Part shown: piece by piece, positions 54,634-64,000 of the stretch
How the letters are laid out: each line of letters begins with the position of its first letter
How positions within the stretch are numbered: the stretch's first letter is position 1
From: Nitrospira sp.
GTDB lineage: Bacteria; Nitrospirota; Nitrospiria; Nitrospirales; Nitrospiraceae
Direction of reading: 5' to 3'
Length of the DNA stretch: 64,000 nt
Assembly: GCA_036984305.1 (NCBI GenBank)
Contig: BQWY01000001.1
Span: 124,001 to 188,000 of the forward strand
Made by a program: the position numbers and the translations under genes
The notes under the pieces: generated by a model
What the model saw: only the letters and a program-made list of their open reading frames with translations
Database searches by the model: none
What the model was told of the DNA's origin: nothing

Positions 54634-54821
54634 GTCCCGTCCCTCCGATTATTCCAGCCTACCGACGAACGGACATTGAGAAGCCTAGCGCAAAAACTCG
54701 GGACGTCAAGGAACCCTAAGAAAGTGATAATACCTAGTTGAGTATTGTTATGAATGGAGAGTCAACGGAAAGAATTGAGCTAAAAGGAGCAGGATGGACA
54801 GAAGGCGCGGCCTGGTCGGTC

Positions 54822-56006
54822 TTACCGTTTCAAGTCCTTGATTCGTTTCTTGGCGAGTTCGGATCGGCTGGCTTCCTCGGGGATGCCCTCGACCAGGGCC
54901 AGATAGGTTTCGTATTCGGACACGGCAAGTCTTCGATTCGTCGGCTCGATGGCCTCCGCCAAATTGAACCGGGCCAGGGGATAGTTGGGGCGAAGCGACA
55001 CGGCACGCTCGAACAGCTGAATGGCCCGATCCCGGTCCCCGAGCCGGAGATAGGTTGTTCCAAGATTATTGATCACTTCCGGAATGTTCGGGCGGACGAC
55101 GAGCGATTGCTCCATCTCGGCTTTAGCTTTCTCCAGATTTCCGCTGGCCTCCCACGCCAGGCCGAGCTTGTGGTGTGCCTCCGCGAGGCGCACATTGTCC
55201 TTCCCAAGCCCATCGGCGATGCTTTTTTGGTAGCCGTCAATGGCGACCGTTGGGTTACGCACGCCGCAGTAGCTCAGCAGTGCGGTTTCCCCGCGGGCGA
55301 AATGCAGGAGCGCCGAGTACGGAAGTTGATCGACGGCTCCCTGACTGGTCTTGGTGCTGTCCGGCCCACGTAGCCCGTCCAAAAATTCCTTCCGATAGGG
55401 GGAAAAGAGCGACACATAAGGGTCGATGGCAAAGGTTGCCATTAAGAGGATCGGGCGATTCTTCACGCCGGTCACCAGATACTGATGCGTCGTCTTTTCT
55501 TCCCCCGTTTGAAACAAGTGCGTCGTATCCATGCGAGCCTTCGTGGGCAGCTGCGCCACGTTCAAATAGAAATCCCGTGCCGACCGAAGCGACGACAGGG
55601 TTTCCCGCAGCACGGGATAATCGTCCAAAGGAAGACCTTTCGGGAAGATGAACACTGTCCCGACGAGATATCCCTCCGGGTCGAAATACCATGATTCTTG
55701 CGCGTGGAATTCGCTTCGGTCCTCAGGAACGCGTAGTTCGTGCCCCTCGCCCCATGTGGCCACCTGGATCGTGTCGGGCGGAAACTTCGATCGGACGGCG
55801 GTCTCGGGGTCACACAAGTGACCCTGCTTCATGAGCGTCAGGTCCGAGGCCGAGGGAGGAAGCGGTGGGCGGACCGGGGCCGGGGTACATCCAAATCCCC
55901 AACCCACTAGCGCCCAGAACAGCACGGCAACGGCCCCCTTCTGGAGCAGCCCCTGGCTGTGCTGTGTGATGTGATTGGTTGCCGTGGAGACTGTAGAGCG
56001 AGTCAC
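54822..56006 (-). CDS. TPR-repeat lipoprotein
   Basis: The 394-residue protein has an N-terminal hydrophobic segment with the lipobox WGFGC (Cys40). A domain of about 200 residues of unknown fold follows (ESWYFDPEGYLVGTVFIFP). The C-terminal third contains TPR repeats: AEAHHKLGLAWEASGNLEKAKAEMEQSL, PEVINNLGTTYLRLGDRDRAIQLFERAV and PLARFNLAEAI. It is probably anchored in a membrane and acts as an assembly platform. A shorter start inside the N-terminus is possible. Confidence 0.82.
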   Translation of the reverse strand: MTRSTVSTATNHITQHSQGLLQKGAVAVLFWALVGWGFGCTPAPVRPPLPPSASDLTLMKQGHLCDPETAVRSKFPPDTIQVATWGEGHELRVPEDRSEFHAQESWYFDPEGYLVGTVFIFPKGLPLDDYPVLRETLSSLRSARDFYLNVAQLPTKARMDTTHLFQTGEEKTTHQYLVTGVKNRPILLMATFAIDPYVSLFSPYRKEFLDGLRGPDSTKTSQGAVDQLPYSALLHFARGETALLSYCGVRNPTVAIDGYQKSIADGLGKDNVRLAEAHHKLGLAWEASGNLEKAKAEMEQSLVVRPNIPEVINNLGTTYLRLGDRDRAIQLFERAVSLRPNYPLARFNLAEAIEPTNRRLAVSEYETYLALVEGIPEEASRSELAKKRIKDLKR

Positions 56007-56099
56007 AGATCCTCCGGTGCAGCGCAGGCTGCACCAAAGGATTATGCCGTGCGTGAGGGAGAAATGTGAAGCGGTCCTCGCAGAAAAAGGTCGTCGCGC

Positions 56100-56447
56100 C
56101 TATTTCTGGCGGTACGAATCCAACATGGCGTCTTCCGCCGTGTAGCCCATGGCCCTCGGGAAATGAGATCCCAGTGTGTAGATGGGGCGATTGACCGCAT
56201 AGTCCAGCCCGACTCCGACCGGATGGAGCAAAAATCCAGCCCAGCGCCAGGGATTGTCATCCGCCGGCGATCCGGCTGCTGGCGCCGTGTAGACCAGTGC
56301 CGTACTGTCCAACGTGGAATAGACGCTGGTGCGGGTGTTGACATTGGCCTCGGTCATATCCACAGTCGGATTGGTGCTTGCACAGCCGGTCATGAATAGC
56401 CCGCCGACGAACAATGTGATCGCCCATGCCGCAGCCTCACTCCGCAT
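56100..56447 (-). CDS. Small lipoprotein
   Basis: The 115-residue product has a signal sequence and the lipobox FMTGC (Cys22). The mature part contains WRWAGFLLHPVGVGLDYAVNRPIY, a pattern seen in small outer-membrane-associated lipoproteins, and ends with YTAEDAMLDSYRQK. Function unknown. It is upstream of the TPR lipoprotein on the same strand and may form a unit with it. Confidence 0.75.
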   Translation of the reverse strand: MRSEAAAWAITLFVGGLFMTGCASTNPTVDMTEANVNTRTSVYSTLDSTALVYTAPAAGSPADDNPWRWAGFLLHPVGVGLDYAVNRPIYTLGSHFPRAMGYTAEDAMLDSYRQK

Positions 56448-56589
56448 ACGTCACCTCTTGTGGTGTGTCCGACGTGTAGCTCGAATTCATGTAGGGTTCC
56501 AACAAAGGAAAGTTTAGCTCAGGGGCGCCATTCTGTCCAGGAAGTCGAGAGTTTTTGCGGAGCGGGAATGGATGGCTAAGTGGGCGAAA

Positions 56590-56664
56590 TGGTGGGCGAT
56601 ACAGGTATCGAACCTGTGGCCTCTTCCGTGTGAAGGAAGCGCTCTGCCACTGAGCTAATCGCCC
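56590..56664 (-). tRNA. tRNA-Val(CAC)
   Basis: Minus strand. Acceptor arms GGGCGAT/ATCGCCC with an encoded CCA. The D arm reads GCTCAGTGGCAGAGC. The anticodon stem CTTCC/GGAAG has loop TTCACAC (anticodon CAC). The T arm CAGGTTCGATACCTG is complete. Confidence 0.95.
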
Positions 56665-56676
56665 GACCGGGGTGAA

Positions 56677-56705
56677 ACTCTAGCATGGGCCCCTGGGGCA
56701 GTCAA
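56677..56705 (-). promoter_or_regulatory. Predicted promoter for tRNA-Val
   Basis: On the minus strand TTGACT (56705-56700) is followed after exactly 17 bases by TAGAGT (56682-56677), about 13 bases before the tRNA 5' end. Motif and spacing are close to consensus. Confidence 0.5.
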
Positions 56706-56941
56706 CGCGGAGGCGGAGTGTTCGGTGAGCCGACATGACGATCGACCTCTCAACGGCCAGCTTGCGAGGTGCGGACCGGCTTACAACCATTCAGGGGACC
56801 GCGCCGTGGCAGCAGAGCATATCTCGCGTAACACGTTCTCCGTCCAGCCACACCCATCGCTTGCTTGACAGAGTGAAAAATCGATTCGTAGAATGCGGCA
56901 CTCACACTTTGTACTCACCAGTCTTCTAGCATTTCCATCAC

Positions 56942-58258
56942 ATGCGAGACGATGTCGTTATTATCGGAGGAGGCCTTGCCGGCTCGGAGGCAGCCTGGCA
57001 GGCAGCAAGCCGCGGCGCTCGGGTGACACTTCATGAGATGCGTCCGAAGGAGGGAACTCCTGCACATAAAACGGGGCATCTGGCCGAACTGGTCTGCTCG
57101 AATTCGCTCGGTTCCATCGATCCTGGGAGCGCCCCTGGCATCCTGAAAGAGGAAATGCGGCGGGTCAACTCGCTGGTGATACGCGCGGCCGAGCAAGCCC
57201 GTGTGCCGGCGGGGTCGGCACTTGCGGTCGATCGCACGATTTTTGCCGAAACGATCACGCAGTCGCTGGAAGGACATCCGAACGTTCGCATTGTTCGCGA
57301 GGAAGTCACCGCGATTCCCGACGATGCGGTGTGCATCGTGGCGACGGGGCCCCTGACCTCTGCGCGACTGTCAGCTGCCATTGCGACCCTGACGCATAGT
57401 AAGCACCTATTCTTCTACGATGCCATTTCACCGATTATCGATGCGGACTCCATTGACATGGGTAAAGTCTTTCGTGCCTCTCGGTACGATAAGGGCGGTG
57501 ACGATTACCTGAATTGTCCCATGGACGAGGCCGCCTATACGGCCTTCTACCATGCCCTGATGGCCGCGGAAAAAGTGCAACCAAAGGATTTTGAGAAGAC
57601 GCCGTATTTCGAAGGATGCATTCCGATCGAAGTCATGGCTGAGCGCGGAAAGCAGACCATGCAATTCGGGCCGATGAAGCCGGTTGGCCTGGAGGATCCG
57701 CGTACCGGTGCACGGCCATCGGCCGTCGTTCAGTTGCGTGCGGAAAACGTGCACCGCACGAGCTACAACCTGGTGGGATTTCAAACGAAGCTCACGTATC
57801 CTGAGCAGCGCAGGGTGTTCCGCATGATTCCCGGATTGGAACAGGCTGAGTTCCTGCGGTATGGCAGCTTGCACCGTAATACCTTCATCAATGCGCCGGC
57901 TCTGCTCCGGGACACGCTACAGCTGCGCAGCCGCGAGCATGTCCTTTTTGCCGGACAAATCGTCGGCGTAGAAGGCTATACGGAGTCGGCAGCCATGGGA
58001 GGCTTCGCCGGGATCAACGCGGTACGGAAGCTCTCCGGACAATCGTTGATGACTCCTCCACCAACGACCGCCCACGGCGCCCTGATCCACTATATTACGA
58101 CGACTCCCCCGGCCCATTTTCAGCCCATCAATACCAACTATGGACTCTTCCCTCCCCTCCCGGCACGTGTTCGGGACAAGGAGCAGAAGCGTCGGCAAAT
58201 CGGCGAACGTGCCATCAAGGACTGGGAGGAATGGAAGACGCGATTCGAGCTTTCCTGA
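56942..58258 (+). CDS. trmFO: Methylenetetrahydrofolate-tRNA-(uracil-5-)-methyltransferase
   Basis: TrmFO makes m5U54 in the T loop of tRNA using methylene-THF and FAD. The 438-residue flavoprotein has the N-terminal dinucleotide motif [18 protein letters not shown], the LHEMRP block, LVCSNSLGS and the C-terminal [19 protein letters not shown]. It starts a compact plus-strand cluster with xerC, hslV and hslU, an order also found around the codY locus of Firmicutes. Confidence 0.95.
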   Translation: MRDDVVIIGGGLAGSEAAWQAASRGARVTLHEMRPKEGTPAHKTGHLAELVCSNSLGSIDPGSAPGILKEEMRRVNSLVIRAAEQARVPAGSALAVDRTIFAETITQSLEGHPNVRIVREEVTAIPDDAVCIVATGPLTSARLSAAIATLTHSKHLFFYDAISPIIDADSIDMGKVFRASRYDKGGDDYLNCPMDEAAYTAFYHALMAAEKVQPKDFEKTPYFEGCIPIEVMAERGKQTMQFGPMKPVGLEDPRTGARPSAVVQLRAENVHRTSYNLVGFQTKLTYPEQRRVFRMIPGLEQAEFLRYGSLHRNTFINAPALLRDTLQLRSREHVLFAGQIVGVEGYTESAAMGGFAGINAVRKLSGQSLMTPPPTTAHGALIHYITTTPPAHFQPINTNYGLFPPLPARVRDKEQKRRQIGERAIKDWEEWKTRFELS

Positions 58259-59190
58259 CGTTCATGGAAGTGCAACGTGGCGCGTCGCCCGAGACGATTC
58301 GCAACTACGGCTCCGACCTGCAACAAATCCTGAGGTTTCTTCGGGGTGATCAGGCCATTCCTGTCCCCCGTGTGGCCTCGCTGACTCTTGAGCGCATCCG
58401 GGCCTATCTGGCGTGGCTGGACCGCCGAGGCGAGAAGGCATCGACGCTGGCCAGAAAAGTCGCGACGCTGCGCAGCTTCTTCCGCTTTCTTGCGCACACG
58501 GGACGCCAGGTCGACAATCCCGCAGTCCTCGTACGCACACCGAAGCTTCCGCGTCCCCTTCCGAAAGTCCTGAGCAAAGACGACGCCACGGCCCTGATGG
58601 ATGGTCCTCAGGGCGTCGGCGTGGAGGCGCGGCGTGCCCGTGCCATTCTGGAGACGCTCTATTCGACGGGAGCGCGCGTCAGCGAACTGGTTGCCGTGGA
58701 TGTGGGCGATATCGATTGGCAGAACGGACTGATTCGTTTGTCCGGGAAGGGGCGACGTCAGCGGATCGTCCCGATCGGCGACATGGCCCTCGAGGCTTTG
58801 CGGATCTATCTCCGGCCGAGAGATGCTGGGGGTGGGGATCGAAGCAGACCAAGGGGTGTCGGCGCTCCCATCTTTTGCAATCAACGCGGCGGCCGATTGA
58901 CCGCTCGCTCCGTCGCGCGTATCGTGAGCCGGTATTCGGCAGCCTCATCCGGTGGCCGGATCAGTCCGCATACCTTGCGGCACTCGTTCGCGACGCATCT
59001 GCTGGACGAAGGCGCCGACCTGCGGGCCATTCAAGAGTTACTGGGACACGCCGCGCTCGCTACGACGCAGCGCTACACGCATGTGGCGACGGATCAATTG
59101 TTGGCGGTCTACGACCGGGCGCATCCGCGCGCCATCCGAGGATCGGGCGGCAGAGGTGCAGGGGCAAAGACGACGTCAGAGGAGACGTGA
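58231..59190 (+). CDS. xerC: Tyrosine recombinase XerC
   Basis: XerC resolves chromosome dimers at dif together with XerD. The 319-residue protein has the N-terminal SAM-like core-binding domain and the catalytic domain with Arg (TGARVSEL), Lys (SGKGRRQR), His-x-x-Arg ([12 protein letters not shown]), His ([10 protein letters not shown]) and the nucleophile Tyr (RYTHV). It overlaps trmFO by 28 bases. The C-terminal tail of about 20 residues is Gly/Arg-rich and looks unconserved. Confidence 0.93.
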   Translation: MEDAIRAFLTFMEVQRGASPETIRNYGSDLQQILRFLRGDQAIPVPRVASLTLERIRAYLAWLDRRGEKASTLARKVATLRSFFRFLAHTGRQVDNPAVLVRTPKLPRPLPKVLSKDDATALMDGPQGVGVEARRARAILETLYSTGARVSELVAVDVGDIDWQNGLIRLSGKGRRQRIVPIGDMALEALRIYLRPRDAGGGDRSRPRGVGAPIFCNQRGGRLTARSVARIVSRYSAASSGGRISPHTLRHSFATHLLDEGADLRAIQELLGHAALATTQRYTHVATDQLLAVYDRAHPRAIRGSGGRGAGAKTTSEET

Positions 59191-59732
59191 TGATCATTCG
59201 CATTCGCTCGACGACTATTCTGTCCGTGCGCCGCGATGGGCGCGTCGCGATGGGCTCCGATGGCCAGGTGACTATGGGCACCACGGTGATGAAACAAAAT
59301 GCTCGCAAACTCCGGCGCGTGCATCACGATCAAGTGGTGGCGGGGTTCGCCGGCGCCACAGCCGACGCGTTCACGCTATTCGAAAAATTCGAGGCCAAGC
59401 TCGATGAGTATCGTGGTAACATGACGCGCGCGGCCGTCGAGTTGGCCAAGGATTGGCGCACCGATCGCGTCCTACGCAGGTTGGAAGCGCTGCTGGCGGT
59501 GGCGGATTTGGAACACTCGTTGATTATCTCGGGCACCGGCGACGTCATCGAACCGGAGGATGGGATTCTGGCCATTGGGTCCGGAGGGCCTTACGCGCTG
59601 GCGGCGGCTCGCGGCTTGATACAACATTCCACCTTGAACGCCCGGCGCATCGTCGAAGAATCCATGCGGATTGCCGGCGGAATCGATATCTATACCAACC
59701 AACAGATCGTTCTTGAAGAACTCTCACGGTAA
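59190..59732 (+). CDS. hslV: ATP-dependent protease peptidase subunit HslV
   Basis: HslV is the threonine peptidase of the HslUV complex. The core [23 protein letters not shown] is diagnostic. Seven residues (MIIRIRS) precede the TT, so the catalytic Thr is predicted to be freed by removing a short propeptide, as in the Bacillus CodW type rather than the E. coli type. The 180-residue size fits. The ATG overlaps the xerC stop by one base (TGATG). Confidence 0.95.
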   Translation: MIIRIRSTTILSVRRDGRVAMGSDGQVTMGTTVMKQNARKLRRVHHDQVVAGFAGATADAFTLFEKFEAKLDEYRGNMTRAAVELAKDWRTDRVLRRLEALLAVADLEHSLIISGTGDVIEPEDGILAIGSGGPYALAAARGLIQHSTLNARRIVEESMRIAGGIDIYTNQQIVLEELSR

Positions 59733-59742
59733 TTCGACGACC

Positions 59743-61140
59743 ATGACTCCTCCTGTCACAACGCTTCAAAAGGGCGTCAATAGTCTCACGCCGCGACAGA
59801 TCGTCGAGGAACTGGATCGCTACGTCATCGGTCAGCGCGATGCGAAGCGCATGGTGGCCATCGCCCTGCGCAATCGTTGGCGCCGCCAACAGCTGCCGCC
59901 TGACCTGCGCGACGAAATCATGCCGAAGAACATCATCATGATCGGCCCCACCGGAGTGGGAAAGACGGAGATCGCCAGGCGTTTGGCTAAATTGGCGGAG
60001 GCGCCCTTCATCAAGGTCGAGGCATCCAAATTTACCGAAGTCGGGTACGTCGGACGCGACGTCGAATCGATCATTCGCGACCTGACGGAATCGGCCGTCG
60101 GAATGGTTAAGGCGAAGCACTTGGAGGAAGTGCGGCAAAAAGCCGAACACCTTGGGGAAGAGCGGTTGCTGGATCTGCTTCTGCCGCCGGTTCGATCAAC
60201 GACCGGATTCATGGCGGAAGCGGGTGAGACGGCGGACACGCCCCCATCCGGAGATTCGGCCGAGGCGACACGTTCCAAGCTCCGGCTTCAACTGCGCGAG
60301 GGAAAGCTCGATCACCGAACGGTCGAGGTGGAAGTCAAAGAGCGCGGTTTGCCCATCGGGATGATGTCGACCGCGGGCGGCATGGAGGACTTGGAGAGCA
60401 ACCTGCGTGACATGCTTGGGGGGATGTTCCCGGGCAAGAAGAAAAGGCGAACCATGAAGGTGCCGGAAGCCCTCAAGCATCTTACGCAAGAAGAGGCGCA
60501 GCGCATTATCGATATGGACGAAGTCACTCGGGAAGCGGTCGGAAAGGTCGAGCAGACCGGCATCGTGTTCATTGATGAGATCGACAAAATCGCCGTGCGG
60601 GAACGGAGTGGCGGGCCCGACGTCTCGCGCGAAGGCGTGCAGCGTGATCTACTGCCTATTGTCGAAGGCTCGACGGTCAATACGAAGTACGGGCCGGTGC
60701 ACACCGACCATGTATTGTTTATCGCGGCGGGTGCGTTTCACGTGGCGAAACCATCGGATTTGATTCCCGAGTTGCAAGGTCGGTTTCCAATCCGGGTCGA
60801 ATTGGCCGCTTTGACTAAGGATGACTTCGTTCGAATTCTGACGGAACCCCGCGGGTCGCTGGTGAAGCAGTATCAGGCCCTGTTGGAAACGGAAGGGCTT
60901 GTCCTTGAGTTTCGGGCCGAGGGTGTTGAGGAAATCGCCGCTACGGCCGTCCAGGTGAACGATCGTACCGAGAATATCGGCGCCCGCCGCTTGTTCACCA
61001 TCATGGAGCGTTTGTTGGAGCAGGTGTCCTTCGATGGGCCCGAAACCGCCGAACGGCGTATCGTCATCGACGCAGCCTATGTCGCCGACCGGTTGCAAGG
61101 CGTCGTCAAGGATCAGGATCTGAGTCGGTTCATACTCTGA
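59743..61140 (+). CDS. hslU: ATP-dependent protease ATPase subunit HslU
   Basis: This AAA+ unfoldase partner of HslV is 465 residues long from the ATG at 59743. Landmarks are [25 protein letters not shown], Walker [11 protein letters not shown], the pore motif GYVGRDV, a long intermediate domain (about 115-260), Walker [12 protein letters not shown] and the C-terminal tail DLSRFIL used to open HslV. The frame is open upstream over hslV, which was ignored. Confidence 0.96.
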   Translation: MTPPVTTLQKGVNSLTPRQIVEELDRYVIGQRDAKRMVAIALRNRWRRQQLPPDLRDEIMPKNIIMIGPTGVGKTEIARRLAKLAEAPFIKVEASKFTEVGYVGRDVESIIRDLTESAVGMVKAKHLEEVRQKAEHLGEERLLDLLLPPVRSTTGFMAEAGETADTPPSGDSAEATRSKLRLQLREGKLDHRTVEVEVKERGLPIGMMSTAGGMEDLESNLRDMLGGMFPGKKKRRTMKVPEALKHLTQEEAQRIIDMDEVTREAVGKVEQTGIVFIDEIDKIAVRERSGGPDVSREGVQRDLLPIVEGSTVNTKYGPVHTDHVLFIAAGAFHVAKPSDLIPELQGRFPIRVELAALTKDDFVRILTEPRGSLVKQYQALLETEGLVLEFRAEGVEEIAATAVQVNDRTENIGARRLFTIMERLLEQVSFDGPETAERRIVIDAAYVADRLQGVVKDQDLSRFIL

Positions 61141-61175
61141 CCGCAGGTCCCCGGTGACGTGCGAGGAGAGTTCCT

Positions 61176-62066
61176 ATGAATAGGCTGATCAAGAAGGCCA
61201 ATGTCCTTATCGAGGCACTGCCCTATATTCGGACGTTCAGGGGCAAAACCGTGGTCATCAAGTACGGCGGGAATGCCATGACGGAACACTCCCTCAAGGA
61301 GCGATTCGCCGAGGATATCGTTCTGCTCAAGTACGTCGGCATCAATCCTGTGATCATCCATGGAGGCGGTCCGCAGATCGACAGGATGCTCGATCGTTTG
61401 GGCATCGAGGCCAAGTTTCGACACGGCGTGCGGATCACCGATGCGGCCACGATGGAAATCGTGGAAATGGTCTTGGCCGGCAAGATCAACATGGAGATTA
61501 CTGATCTGATCAATCGGCACGGAGGCAAAGCCGTAGGGCTCAGTGGCAAAGATGGCGGGCTGATTCGCAGCAAGCCCTTGACCGCCAAGGCCTGGGCGGA
61601 GAGTCTGGAGAAAGACTTCGACGGCCAGGACGGTGACTTTGGGCTGGTCGGCGATATCGAGTTTATCGATCCCAGTCTGCTGCGGAATCTTCAAGACGAC
61701 CACTATATTCCCATCATCGCTCCCATCGGTACCGACTATGAGGGCAATACCTACAATATCAACGCGGACCTTGTCGCCGGGGCGATTGCCGGGGCGCTGC
61801 GAGCTGAAAAATTGCTGATGTTGACGGACGTGAAAGGCATCCGGGATGCGAACAGCCGACATCTGTCGACGGTGTCGAGGAAGGACGTCCAGCGGATGGT
61901 GAAGAAGGGCGTTATTGGTGAGGGCATGCTCCCGAAGGTTCACGCGTGTTTGGACGCGCTCGAAGGGGGGGTCAGCAAAGCGCACATCATCGACGGGCGC
62001 GTGCCGCACGCCGTGCTGTTGGAAATCTTCACGCACAAGGGTATCGGCACGGAAATTGTGAATTAG
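61176..62066 (+). CDS. argB: Acetylglutamate kinase
   Basis: ArgB phosphorylates N-acetylglutamate in arginine synthesis. The 296-residue amino-acid-kinase-fold protein has VVIKYGGNAM, VIIHGGGPQIDRML, NINADLVAGAIAGAL and LMLTDVKGI. The N-terminal helix ALPYIRTFRG matches the arginine-sensitive hexameric class. It lies 35 bases after hslU with a GAGGAG ribosome-binding site. No other arg genes are in the window. Confidence 0.96.
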   Translation: MNRLIKKANVLIEALPYIRTFRGKTVVIKYGGNAMTEHSLKERFAEDIVLLKYVGINPVIIHGGGPQIDRMLDRLGIEAKFRHGVRITDAATMEIVEMVLAGKINMEITDLINRHGGKAVGLSGKDGGLIRSKPLTAKAWAESLEKDFDGQDGDFGLVGDIEFIDPSLLRNLQDDHYIPIIAPIGTDYEGNTYNINADLVAGAIAGALRAEKLLMLTDVKGIRDANSRHLSTVSRKDVQRMVKKGVIGEGMLPKVHACLDALEGGVSKAHIIDGRVPHAVLLEIFTHKGIGTEIVN

Positions 62067-62073
62067 CGAGACC

Positions 62074-62943
62074 GTGGCTCCCACCTCCTCCGTCTCCACT
62101 CGCTTGCTCAAGCACCTTCGCCACCTGGCGGGGGAGCGGCATCCTCATCGAGCTCCCGCCGCACTGAAGTATGCCGAGCAGTACCTCACGAAGGCGTTCC
62201 GTGAAGCGGGTTGCCATGTGAAGGCGCATTCGTTTCGAGCGCTGGGCGGCACCTATCACAACGTCCTCGCATCCACGGCGCCGGTATCGACGGGGGCAGC
62301 CGCTGCCGCGCCGATTATCATCGGGGCCCACTACGATACGTACGAAGAATCGCCCGGCGCGGACGACAACGCCAGCGCGCTGGCTGTGCTGCTCGAAACG
62401 GCGCAGGCTATGAGAGGGATCTCGGCATCCCGGCCGATTATCTTCGTGGGCTTCTGCCTCGAAGAGTTCAATTTGCTCGGCAGCCGCGCCTACGCAGCCG
62501 CATTACGCAAGCAGGGTCAGCCGGTGCACGGGACGATCGTTCTCGAATGCGTCGGGTACGCGGATGAGCGAGACGGCACACAACAGCAGCCACCGATCCC
62601 CGTCACAGTCCCACCCGTGGGCGACTTCCTCGGCATCGTCGGGAACGAATCGGCAAAGGAACTCGTCACGGTCCTTGAACGTGCGGCCGCTCAGGGCTCA
62701 TTACCGCTCAAGACGATATCGATGATTGTACCGGGCAATGGGGACGCGTTTCCCGATACGAGGCGGAGCGACCATGCGGCATTCTGGGATTATGGATTTC
62801 CCGCCGTGATGTTGACCGATACGGCCAATTTTAGGAATCCGCACTACCACCGACCGACCGATACCCTGAACACGCTCAACCTGCCGTTTCTCGAACGGGT
62901 GACCGGCGCGGTCGTGCGAGCCGTCCAACGGTTGGCTCAGTAG
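62074..62943 (+). CDS. M28-family metallopeptidase
   Basis: This 289-residue aminopeptidase-like protein starts with a GTG seven bases after argB. The zinc ligands of the M28 fold are visible: His and Asp in GAHYDTY, Asp in PGADDNAS, Glu-Glu in CLEEFNL, Glu/Asp region VLECVGY and the last His in FRNPHYHRPTDT. No signal peptide is seen, so it may be cytosolic. Substrate unknown. Confidence 0.88.
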   Translation: MAPTSSVSTRLLKHLRHLAGERHPHRAPAALKYAEQYLTKAFREAGCHVKAHSFRALGGTYHNVLASTAPVSTGAAAAAPIIIGAHYDTYEESPGADDNASALAVLLETAQAMRGISASRPIIFVGFCLEEFNLLGSRAYAAALRKQGQPVHGTIVLECVGYADERDGTQQQPPIPVTVPPVGDFLGIVGNESAKELVTVLERAAAQGSLPLKTISMIVPGNGDAFPDTRRSDHAAFWDYGFPAVMLTDTANFRNPHYHRPTDTLNTLNLPFLERVTGAVVRAVQRLAQ

Positions 62944-62957
62944 CGGGAACAGCCGAC

Positions 62958-63659
62958 ATGTCCGCAAGACTACAACCTGGCACCAGACGGGCCATTGCCG
63001 AGGCCTTTGCTAAGCTGGACTATCGAGCCTTGGGGCCTATCTACTGCCACGAAGGCGGGGATGCGTTTTGGAAATCCAAGCGCCGTCTCTGCCAGCGACT
63101 GGGAAGTGCCTTGGCGGCGCGACTCCGGCGGCGGCTGAAGCGCAAAGGGCGCAGTCTGTACGTAGGCGCCGGGGTGGCGGAAATCCCCGCGTTGTCGATG
63201 GAAACGGTTGAGCGGGATCGACAGGTTGTCGTCTTCAATCTTCGCGCGGCCGAAGTGCGAATCCTCAATCAAGCATGCGCCGGGCTGCCCCTCCGATTTG
63301 AAACGCGGAATGCCGCCACGGTGCGCGGGATTTTTGATCACCTCTGGTTGGTCAGCGTGCTCAACGATCCGGAATGCTACCCCGAGTTGTCGGACTTATC
63401 GTACGGTCGGGCTAATCCAGCGACGTTCGATCCACGCCGGTTTGCTCGGGAGCGCCGGGACATGCTCCAGGTGCTGGACCGGTGCCTCAGGAGTCTCGCG
63501 CGCCCGGGTCTGGTCACGACTTCCACAGAAGAGGCCCACTGGATCGCCGATTGGTGCACGGCACGGAAAATTCCCTGGCACGTAGAGCGCGGCCGGTATC
63601 CCTCACCCACCGTCGGCGACCCGATTTGCTTCATGCGAATCGGCGAAAAAGGGAAGTAG
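62958..63659 (+). CDS. Hypothetical protein with a Rossmann-like segment
   Basis: The 233-residue soluble protein is rich in Arg and Leu. A GRSLYVGAGVAEIPAL segment near residue 70, followed by an acidic and then VVVFNLRAAEV segment, looks like the start of a nucleotide- or SAM-binding Rossmann fold. FDHLWLVSVLNDPECYP and the C-terminal GDPICFMRIGEKGK are further blocks that could be conserved. A methyltransferase-like role is possible but unproven. It follows the M28 gene by 14 bases, so it is likely cotranscribed. Confidence 0.7.
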   Translation: MSARLQPGTRRAIAEAFAKLDYRALGPIYCHEGGDAFWKSKRRLCQRLGSALAARLRRRLKRKGRSLYVGAGVAEIPALSMETVERDRQVVVFNLRAAEVRILNQACAGLPLRFETRNAATVRGIFDHLWLVSVLNDPECYPELSDLSYGRANPATFDPRRFARERRDMLQVLDRCLRSLARPGLVTTSTEEAHWIADWCTARKIPWHVERGRYPSPTVGDPICFMRIGEKGK

Positions 63660-63684
63660 ACAGCCAGAGCACTCAGCACTCAAT

Positions 63685-64000
63685 TCAGACCCAGAAGCCA
63701 AGCGGTTTCTCAGGATCGCTCAAATATTGGCGCGAATAGCGCACGTAGTTCTCGGCCGATTCGCGGATCCACGCCAGTTCTTGCTCCGACACGGGACGCT
63801 TCACCTTGGCAGGTGATCCGAGAACCAGGCTCTTCGGGGGGACGACCGTGCGCTCCGTGACGAGCGCGCCTGCTGCCACCACCGTGTCCTCTCCGATCAC
63901 CGCGCCATCCATGACGATGGCTCCCATGCCGATGAGCACGCGATCCTTCACCGTGCAACCATGGAGGACTACGTGGTGGCCGATGGTCACATCATCTCCA
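63685..64000 (-). CDS. Gamma-carbonic anhydrase-like hexapeptide-repeat protein, partial
   Basis: About 105 C-terminal residues are visible; the 5' end lies beyond the window. Left-handed beta-helix hexapeptides recur (VTIGHHVVLHGCTVKDRVLIGMGAIVMDGAVIGED), with the HHVVLHGC segment that carries metal-binding His in gamma-class enzymes. The C-terminal helix LAWIRESAENYVRYSRQY is typical of YrdA/PaaY-type proteins. Catalytic activity is uncertain. It is convergent with the hypothetical gene. Confidence 0.88.
   Translation of the reverse strand, partial: GDDVTIGHHVVLHGCTVKDRVLIGMGAIVMDGAVIGEDTVVAAGALVTERTVVPPKSLVLGSPAKVKRPVSEQELAWIRESAENYVRYSRQYLSDPEKPLGFWV

Overview
The window is high-GC bacterial chromosome. 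It looks like a member of the Nitrospirota, most probably Nitrospira or a close relative. This is inferred from the complex I gene order with two tandem nuoM genes, the many small lipoproteins and HEAT/TPR envelope proteins, and the overall housekeeping gene set; no ribosomal RNA marker is present to prove it. No phage, insertion sequence or CRISPR array was recognised. It is mostly a core region with lineage-specific envelope genes between housekeeping operons.

Layout. 0-4.7 kb: the end of a membrane protein, pyrE, a small lipoprotein, a periplasmic rhodanese, a phosphodiester glycosidase-like protein and a CHASE3 histidine kinase with its response regulator. 4.8-18.5 kb: a 12-gene nuo operon on the minus strand (nuoA-B-C-D-G-I-J-K-L-M-M'-N). 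It has two NuoM genes and lacks nuoE, nuoF and nuoH. 19-23 kb: an OmpA-type envelope protein and a PriA whose helicase ATPase motifs are gone. 23-29.3 kb (minus): a small membrane protein, a CheY-like regulator, glgB, a 956-residue ACP/acyl-adenylating/PlsC fusion and tRNA-Leu(GAG). 29.3-30.5 kb is gene-poor. 30.5-35 kb (plus): a HAD phosphatase, queE, pepA, nagZ and a small internally duplicated Cys protein. 35-44.3 kb: envelope genes, an APC permease, a class I amidotransferase, an M24 peptidase, a TatA with a long C-terminal extension, a HEAT lipoprotein and two tandem PilZ proteins. 44.5-48 kb (minus): tRNA-Leu(UAG)-tig-clpP-clpX. 48.3-54 kb (plus): a HEAT protein, tRNA-Ser(GGA), the SRP RNA, dnaX-ybaB-recR and a DksA/TraR zinc-finger protein. 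54-56.7 kb (minus): a beta-barrel gene broken by two compensating frameshifts, a TPR lipoprotein, a small lipoprotein and tRNA-Val(CAC). 56.9-63.7 kb (plus): trmFO-xerC-hslV-hslU-argB, an M28 peptidase and a hypothetical gene. A gamma-carbonic-anhydrase-like gene runs off the right end.

How the genes work together. The nuo operon encodes most of a proton-pumping complex I with an extra antiporter-like subunit. This architecture has been described as '2M complex I' and linked to low-potential electron transfer, for example to or from ferredoxin. Three sequence departures make this copy worth study: the quinone-site Tyr of NuoD is His, NuoM' lacks the TM7 Lys, and NuoM has a two-residue deletion before the TM8 Lys. 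The tig-clpPX and hslVU clusters provide protein quality control, and dnaX-ybaB-recR with the ATPase-dead PriA belong to replication and repair. Much of the rest builds or modifies the envelope.
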